From Flectobacillus sp. (GTDB lineage Bacteria; Bacteroidota; Bacteroidia; Cytophagales; Spirosomataceae), in assembly GCA_029865665.1 (NCBI GenBank), contig JARXAV010000236.1:1-17075 (forward strand): a stretch of 17,075 bases of DNA, in the 5' to 3' direction. A program made the position numbers and the translations under genes. Of this stretch, positions 14,892 to 17,075 are shown one piece after another; positions within the stretch are counted from its first letter, which is position 1; each line of letters opens with the position of its first letter. The notes under the pieces were generated by a model, which saw only the letters and a program-made list of their open reading frames with translations, had not been told where the DNA came from and made no database searches.

Positions 14892-16310
14892 ATGAACGCA
14901 ATTATCGCTTTATCACTTTCGGGTATTGCCAGTTTGTTTTTAGGCTTTTCAATGAATCGCAAAAACCTATTGATTACAACATTACTTTTTGTACTTGTTG
15001 CTTTAGGGTTGAATTTAGCCGACTGGAATCATGAGTATTATTGGTTTAATAATATGCTCAAAACCGACAATTTATCTATCAATTTTTCGTCGGTAATTTT
15101 ATTGTCAACTGCTTTAGTAGTGGCAATCTCAAGAAGCTTTGGAGAGGATGACGAACATACACATCCAGCCGAATATTATGCTATTATGTTGTTTGCTGCC
15201 GCAGGAGCAATCATGATGGTTACTTACGAAAACATGATTATGTTATTTGTAGGGTTAGAAATTCTTTCTGTTTCGATGTATATTTTAACAGGAAGTGATA
15301 AACGTAATTTACGTTCTAATGAAGCAGCCTTGAAATATTTCTTGATGGGAGCATTTGCAACGGGTATTTTATTGTTCGGAGTTGCTTTAGTATATGGAGC
15401 AACAGGTTCGTTCAATATTCATGGAATCGGAGAAGCTGCTAGTCGTGCCAAAAAAGGGATGGAATTATTTGAAGGTGGAGCTATTTTATACGCAGGTATT
15501 ATTCTGATCTTCATCGGTTTATTATTCAAAGTATCTGCTGCCCCTTTCCACTTCTGGACTCCAGATGTATATGAAGGAGCTCCAACGATTTTTACAACAT
15601 TTATGTCAACTGTAGTAAAAACGGCTGGGGTTGCAGCAATGTATCGTTTGTTATCAATATCGTTCCCTGCGATGTATGGACTTTGGGGAAATCCACTTGT
15701 TTGGATTACTTGTTTGACCTTAATCGTTGGAAATATTACCGCTGTTTATCAACAAAGCTTTAAGCGTATGTTGGCATACTCAAGTATTTCACACGCAGGT
15801 TATTTGTTGATTACCGTGTTGGCCAAAACACCAAATACCAATTCTTCGATTTTGTTTTATTCATTAGCCTATTCAATTGCAACAATCTCGGCATTTGCGG
15901 TATTAATGGTAGTTTCAGAGAATAAGCCTAAAGATGGTAAGCCAGATGAGAGTTTTGAAGCCTTAAACGGATTATCAACTAATAACCCATTCTTAGCATT
16001 TGTCTTAACGGTATCTATGTTATCTTTGGCGGGAATTCCATTAACAGCAGGTTTCTTTGGTAAGTTCTTCATCTTTACGGATGCTTTCTCAAACGTATCA
16101 CCCTTGTTTAAGAATATCTTGGTAGTAGCCATTTTAATGTCAGCAGTTGGTATCTATTACTATTTCAAACCAATCATTGCTGTTTATATGAAGAAAGGCG
16201 AAATTGCGAAAATCGAATTACCTTTAATTTATAAAATCACACTTATCATCACTACTGCTTTGACCATTCTACTTGGTATAGCACCAGATTTGGTAAAAAA
16301 TATGTTCTAA
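14892..16310 (+). CDS. nuoN: NADH-quinone oxidoreductase subunit N
   Basis: NuoN is the antiporter-like subunit of complex I nearest the quinone module. The 472 residues have about fourteen helices. Glu123 in FVGLEILSVSMYIL, Lys213 in LLFKVSAAPFHFWTPDVYEGAP and Lys243 in STVVKTAGVAAMYR match the conserved E. coli Glu133, Lys217 and Lys247. The protein ends LLGIAPDLVKNMF, as usual for the family. A GtrA-like gene begins 2 nt after its stop. Confidence 0.97.
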   Translation: MNAIIALSLSGIASLFLGFSMNRKNLLITTLLFVLVALGLNLADWNHEYYWFNNMLKTDNLSINFSSVILLSTALVVAISRSFGEDDEHTHPAEYYAIMLFAAAGAIMMVTYENMIMLFVGLEILSVSMYILTGSDKRNLRSNEAALKYFLMGAFATGILLFGVALVYGATGSFNIHGIGEAASRAKKGMELFEGGAILYAGIILIFIGLLFKVSAAPFHFWTPDVYEGAPTIFTTFMSTVVKTAGVAAMYRLLSISFPAMYGLWGNPLVWITCLTLIVGNITAVYQQSFKRMLAYSSISHAGYLLITVLAKTPNTNSSILFYSLAYSIATISAFAVLMVVSENKPKDGKPDESFEALNGLSTNNPFLAFVLTVSMLSLAGIPLTAGFFGKFFIFTDAFSNVSPLFKNILVVAILMSAVGIYYYFKPIIAVYMKKGEIAKIELPLIYKITLIITTALTILLGIAPDLVKNMF

Positions 16311-16312
16311 TA

Positions 16313-16801
16313 GTGTCAAAATCTAAATTACTTAATACCAAAGATTTAATCGCCTATTTCCTAGTAGCAGGTACTGGGGCTTCGGTTCAGTTATTGTCAG
16401 GTAGTTTCCTTAGAAATAAGTTTGCACTTTCCTATAGTACGTCTGTTTCGTTGGGGTATTTTATCGCATTTTTTGTAGGTTTTTTTCTAACGAAAATGTT
16501 TGCCTTTGATGCTCGCAATACAAATCAGACTCGTAGAGAGATGGTAAAGTTTATGATGGTAGCAACGGGGTCTTGGGCTGTAACGTGGTTTTTTGCGGTT
16601 GCTTCCTTGAGTTTTGTAGAAAGTATGTTTGGCAAAAACTATATAGTTGTACCATTTTTTAATAAAACAATCAATGCAAATGAGCTTGGTTGCCAGGTTA
16701 TCGGGATGGGGTTTAGTTTTGTGTTTAATTATATTATGCATAAAACCTTTACATTTCAAAGTACAGGTTTCTACGACAGACTAAAGACATTGTTAAAATA
16801 A
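16313..16801 (+). CDS. GtrA-like four-helix membrane protein
   Basis: The 162 residues hold four predicted helices near 10-32, 42-62, 78-101 and 122-142. The ending FNYIMHKTFTFQ at 138-149 matches the GtrA signature (FxxNxxxxFxF). GtrA proteins are thought to flip or present polyprenyl-linked sugars for modifying cell-surface polysaccharides. GTG at 16313 is the chosen start: it gives the conserved first helix and lies 2 nt after the nuoN stop, so translation is probably coupled. No glycosyltransferase, the usual GtrA partner, is adjacent. Placement with complex I genes may be simple read-through transcription and not a shared function. Confidence 0.82.
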   Translation: MSKSKLLNTKDLIAYFLVAGTGASVQLLSGSFLRNKFALSYSTSVSLGYFIAFFVGFFLTKMFAFDARNTNQTRREMVKFMMVATGSWAVTWFFAVASLSFVESMFGKNYIVVPFFNKTINANELGCQVIGMGFSFVFNYIMHKTFTFQSTGFYDRLKTLLK

Positions 16802-16883
16802 TAGTCTAATATTAAAGATCGTCGTAGTGAAATATTAATTGTTGAGAGGTTATAATTGTACTTTTTGTATAAAAAATCGCTTA

Positions 16884-16913
16884 TTTTTAACTTTTTTTGC
16901 GAAAAGTTAAAAA
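16884..16913 (+). terminator. AT-rich hairpin, possible terminator of the nuo-gtrA operon
   Basis: TTTTTAACTTTT (16884-16895) and AAAAGTTAAAAA (16902-16913) form a perfect 12-bp stem around the loop TTTGCG. The stem has only one G-C pair, so it is weak. Its position, about 80 bases past the last operon gene and just before the next promoter, fits a terminator. Confidence 0.45.
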
Positions 16914-16931
16914 ATATTAAAAATAATCGAG

Positions 16932-16984
16932 TTAAGGTTTGGAACAAATAAAACTTGTGCATACCTTTGGAACTCAAACCTTAA
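16932..16984. promoter_or_regulatory. 10-bp inverted repeat bracketing the lipoprotein promoter (candidate operator)
   Basis: TTAAGGTTTG (16932-16941) and its exact reverse complement CAAACCTTAA (16975-16984) enclose the -7 element. The left arm contains the -33 TTTG and the right arm covers the expected transcription start. The arm centres are 43 bases apart. Confidence 0.45.
16938..16969 (+). promoter_or_regulatory. Promoter of the terminal lipoprotein gene
   Basis: TTTG (16938-16941), a 20-base spacer and TACCTTTG (16962-16969) fit the Bacteroidota primary sigma consensus TTTG-N19-21-TAnnTTTG exactly. The start codon follows 28 bases after the -7 element. This is the best promoter in the window. 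Confidence 0.75.
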
Positions 16985-16997
16985 ATCACCCCAATAA

Positions 16998-17075
16998 ATG
17001 AAAAATTTATTTGCATTCGCATTAGTAGCTTCAATGTTATCATTAGCTGCTTGTTCTGAGAAAAAAGCTGAAACT
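16998..17075 (+). CDS. Small lipoprotein, N-terminal fragment
   Basis: The 26 codons visible before the window ends encode a type II signal peptide: Lys2, a hydrophobic stretch (residues 4-18) and the lipobox LAAC at 16-19, with the lipidated Cys19 followed by Ser and Glu. This predicts an exported lipoprotein. The remaining sequence is outside the window, so no function can be given. A strong promoter stands directly upstream. Confidence 0.75.
   Translation, partial: MKNLFAFALVASMLSLAACSEKKAET

Noticed and set aside
16807..16837. TAATATT...AATATTA inverted repeat after the GtrA-like gene
   Set aside because: It is a seven-pair stem made only of A-T with a 17-base loop, as expected by chance in this composition. 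The hairpin at 16884-16913 is the better terminator candidate.
16487..16977. Minus-strand frames antisense to the GtrA-like gene and across the following intergenic region
   Set aside because: The composition is Lys/Tyr/Phe-rich as expected from AT-rich DNA. The GtrA frame on the + strand has clear family motifs, and the second frame runs through the hairpin and promoter.
1..17075. CRISPR arrays, tRNA genes, insertion sequences and defence systems
   Set aside because: Looked for on both strands. There are no regularly spaced repeats, no transposase or nuclease cassette and no cloverleaf. The three GCAAAA decamers at 3471-3500 are too short and lack spacers.

Overview
This window looks like a chromosomal housekeeping segment from a Bacteroidota bacterium, most likely of the order Cytophagales. 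The evidence is indirect. The DNA is AT-rich. Gene starts almost never carry a Shine-Dalgarno sequence. Several intergenic regions hold the Bacteroidota promoter element TAnnTTTG, once with a well-spaced TTTG upstream. Some proteins also belong to lineages typical of the phylum: a DUF6702-like membrane-anchored protein, a free-standing five-helix COX3, and a DnaQ-type exonuclease with an ExoX-like tail. Genus cannot be settled by reading alone. I see no tRNA, rRNA, insertion sequence, phage gene, CRISPR array or defence system.

Layout. Positions 1-1520 (+): the 3' end of a glycerophosphodiester phosphodiesterase gene, then ispE and a solo cytochrome oxidase subunit III gene. Positions 1521-3373 (-): a LolD/MacB-type ABC ATPase gene followed by anmK, whose stop codon abuts the COX3 stop. 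Positions 3617-4693 (+): an isolated esterase-fold gene with an N-terminal carbohydrate-binding-like domain. Positions 4756-9726 (-): polyprenyl synthetase, rhomboid protease, dxr, rseP and the DUF6702-like gene, listed in the order they are transcribed. Positions 9957-10772 (+): exonuclease. Positions 10972-16801 (+): nuoK, nuoL, nuoM and nuoN, followed after 2 nt by a GtrA-like gene. Position 16998 to the end (+): the start of a small lipoprotein gene behind a near-ideal promoter.

Functional links. Three isoprenoid steps are encoded within 10 kb: Dxr (MEP step 2), IspE (MEP step 4) and a prenyl diphosphate synthase that uses the C5 products. Complex I is represented only by antiporter-like and adjacent membrane subunits (NuoK, L, M, N). 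NuoA-J must lie elsewhere, so the complex I genes are split. AnmK recycles peptidoglycan sugar. RseP and the rhomboid are two unrelated intramembrane proteases separated only by dxr.

No clearly new multi-gene system is visible. The observations most worth checking are these: an esterase-fold protein whose expected catalytic His is Gln; a 10-bp inverted repeat bracketing the lipoprotein promoter with arms about four helical turns apart; three exactly 10-bp-phased A-tracts plus a palindrome upstream of the esterase gene; a perfect 16-bp hairpin between convergent genes; and a folded element inside the 3' end of anmK that may terminate COX3 transcription. No gene-free stretch exceeds 300 bases. 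The longest are 3374-3616 and 9727-9956, and both hold promoter-like sequence.
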